A DNA stretch of 63,899 nt, from NCBI RefSeq assembly GCF_014697025.1, contig NZ_JACJRC010000027.1, forward strand, positions 1 through 63,899. Reading direction: 5' to 3'. Shown here piece after piece: positions 63,310 through 63,899 of this stretch. Numbering within the stretch: position 1 is the first letter of the stretch; each line of letters starts with the position of its first letter. The stretch comes from Alkalinema sp. FACHB-956. GTDB lineage: Bacteria; Cyanobacteriota; Cyanobacteriia; Leptolyngbyales; Leptolyngbyaceae. The translations under genes were made by a program, and so were the position numbers. A model generated the notes under the pieces. It saw nothing but the letters and a program-made list of their open reading frames with translations. It searched no databases and had not been told where the DNA came from.

Positions 63310-63574
63310 GGAGCTTCTCCTGACCATGGGAGAAGGGGTAATACAAGCTAGGAGTCAGGATAAGGTTAAATCTAGCTTCTTGAAGCATAGTGGCATCACT
63401 CTTTTCTTCTCCTATCAGTCATCCTAACCTGATTCTCTGAGAAAATTTAAGTTTTCCAGGCAACTTCGACTCTCTCTTCAGCCTACCCCTTCATGGCACC
63501 AAAGTAGATGACAGGATGTTGGTTTTTGAGTCTGTTTTTTAGGAATATATCGTTTTATTGATGTTTTGCAGTAA

Positions 63575-63899
63575 CTACTCAGGCTGAGGTTCAAGCGACA
63601 CAGGATGTCCCGAGAACAATGCAACGAGAGCCTCTAAAAGATTGATATGCTGCTTGCGCAAGGTGGATAAATAGCCCCGAATACGACAGAACATGCGAGC
63701 CCCGTCCTCAGAGCGGAAGCAACCCGATATTTTCTGCTTGAGTTTCATCATGCGCAGATCGCGTTCGGCTTGGTTGTTATCAAAGGGGACTTCAAAGTCA
63801 TGCATGAATCCAAGAACCGCCGCTTGTTGAGAGCGTAAGCGCTCGAGCAAATTAAGCGGTGGAGGATGCTGCGGACGGCCTCGTTTTTTCGGTGCATCC
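63575..63899 (-). pseudogene. IS66-type transposase, C-terminal part (cut by window edge)
   Basis: The frame is open from the right edge of the window (DAPKKRGRPQHPPPLN...) to the stop at 63575. MHDFEVPFDNNQAERDLRMMKLKQKISGCFRSEDGARMFCRIRGYLSTLRK is the conserved C-terminal block of IS66 TnpC, with the final catalytic Glu in NNQAERD. The upstream part lies outside the window, so completeness is unknown. Confidence 0.88.

Overview
The window comes from a cyanobacterium, most likely a filamentous or otherwise large-genome lineage. The evidence is the many GCGATCGC (HIP1) octamers, several small cyanobacterial families (DUF2811- and DUF2949-like proteins, NrtS), a cytochrome c6-like protein, HemJ, a guanidine hydrolase cluster like that of Synechocystis, and abundant two-component proteins. 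I name no genus. Both edges are transposase fragments: an IS630-type C-terminus on the left and an IS66-type C-terminus on the right.

Layout. 1-2.2 kb: IS630 remnant, two small cyanobacterial proteins and tatC. 2.2-11.3 kb: a type I restriction-modification locus on the minus strand (hsdM, hsdS, hsdR and a YgjP/M48-like protease), interrupted by a plus-strand two-gene HNH endonuclease cassette. 11.4-26 kb: mostly housekeeping genes (orphan ABC permease, hemJ, trhO, ssb, mreBCD, an ABC exporter, a TRAP permease pair, a lipoprotein, thrC, a coiled-coil protein, a cytochrome c6-like protein). 26.2-26.5 kb: a strongly folded candidate RNA with no associated large ORF.

27.6-34.6 kb is the best-defined system. 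It is a minus-strand guanidine-utilisation operon headed by a guanidine-I riboswitch with an overlapping terminator. The gene order is guanidine hydrolase, HypA-like and HypB-like nickel chaperones, ABC ATPase, solute-binding protein, a type III glutamine synthetase-like enzyme and ABC permease. Uptake, Ni enzyme maturation, hydrolysis to urea plus ammonium, and possibly capture of the released amine or ammonium are encoded together.

34.9-43 kb: a glycosyltransferase, a flavin disulfide reductase, NrtS, and a histidine kinase/response regulator pair separated by a TnpB-only IS200/IS605-type element. 43.4-47.1 kb: a thiol-redox cluster with three thioredoxin-fold proteins (one a lipoprotein with seven NPCAAK repeats), a CcdA-type electron carrier and a membrane SRPBCC protein. 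47-63.3 kb: an M50-TPR fusion, a family 4 uracil-DNA glycosylase, a winged-helix-like protein, enolase, glyoxalase I, three sensor kinases, miaB, an orphan HicB-like protein, a secreted protein and a membrane HEAGH protein.

A genome-wide habit is visible: perfect or near-perfect tandem repeats of 11-22 bp in 2-7 copies occur at about fifteen places, in intergenic DNA and, when the period is a multiple of three, inside genes.
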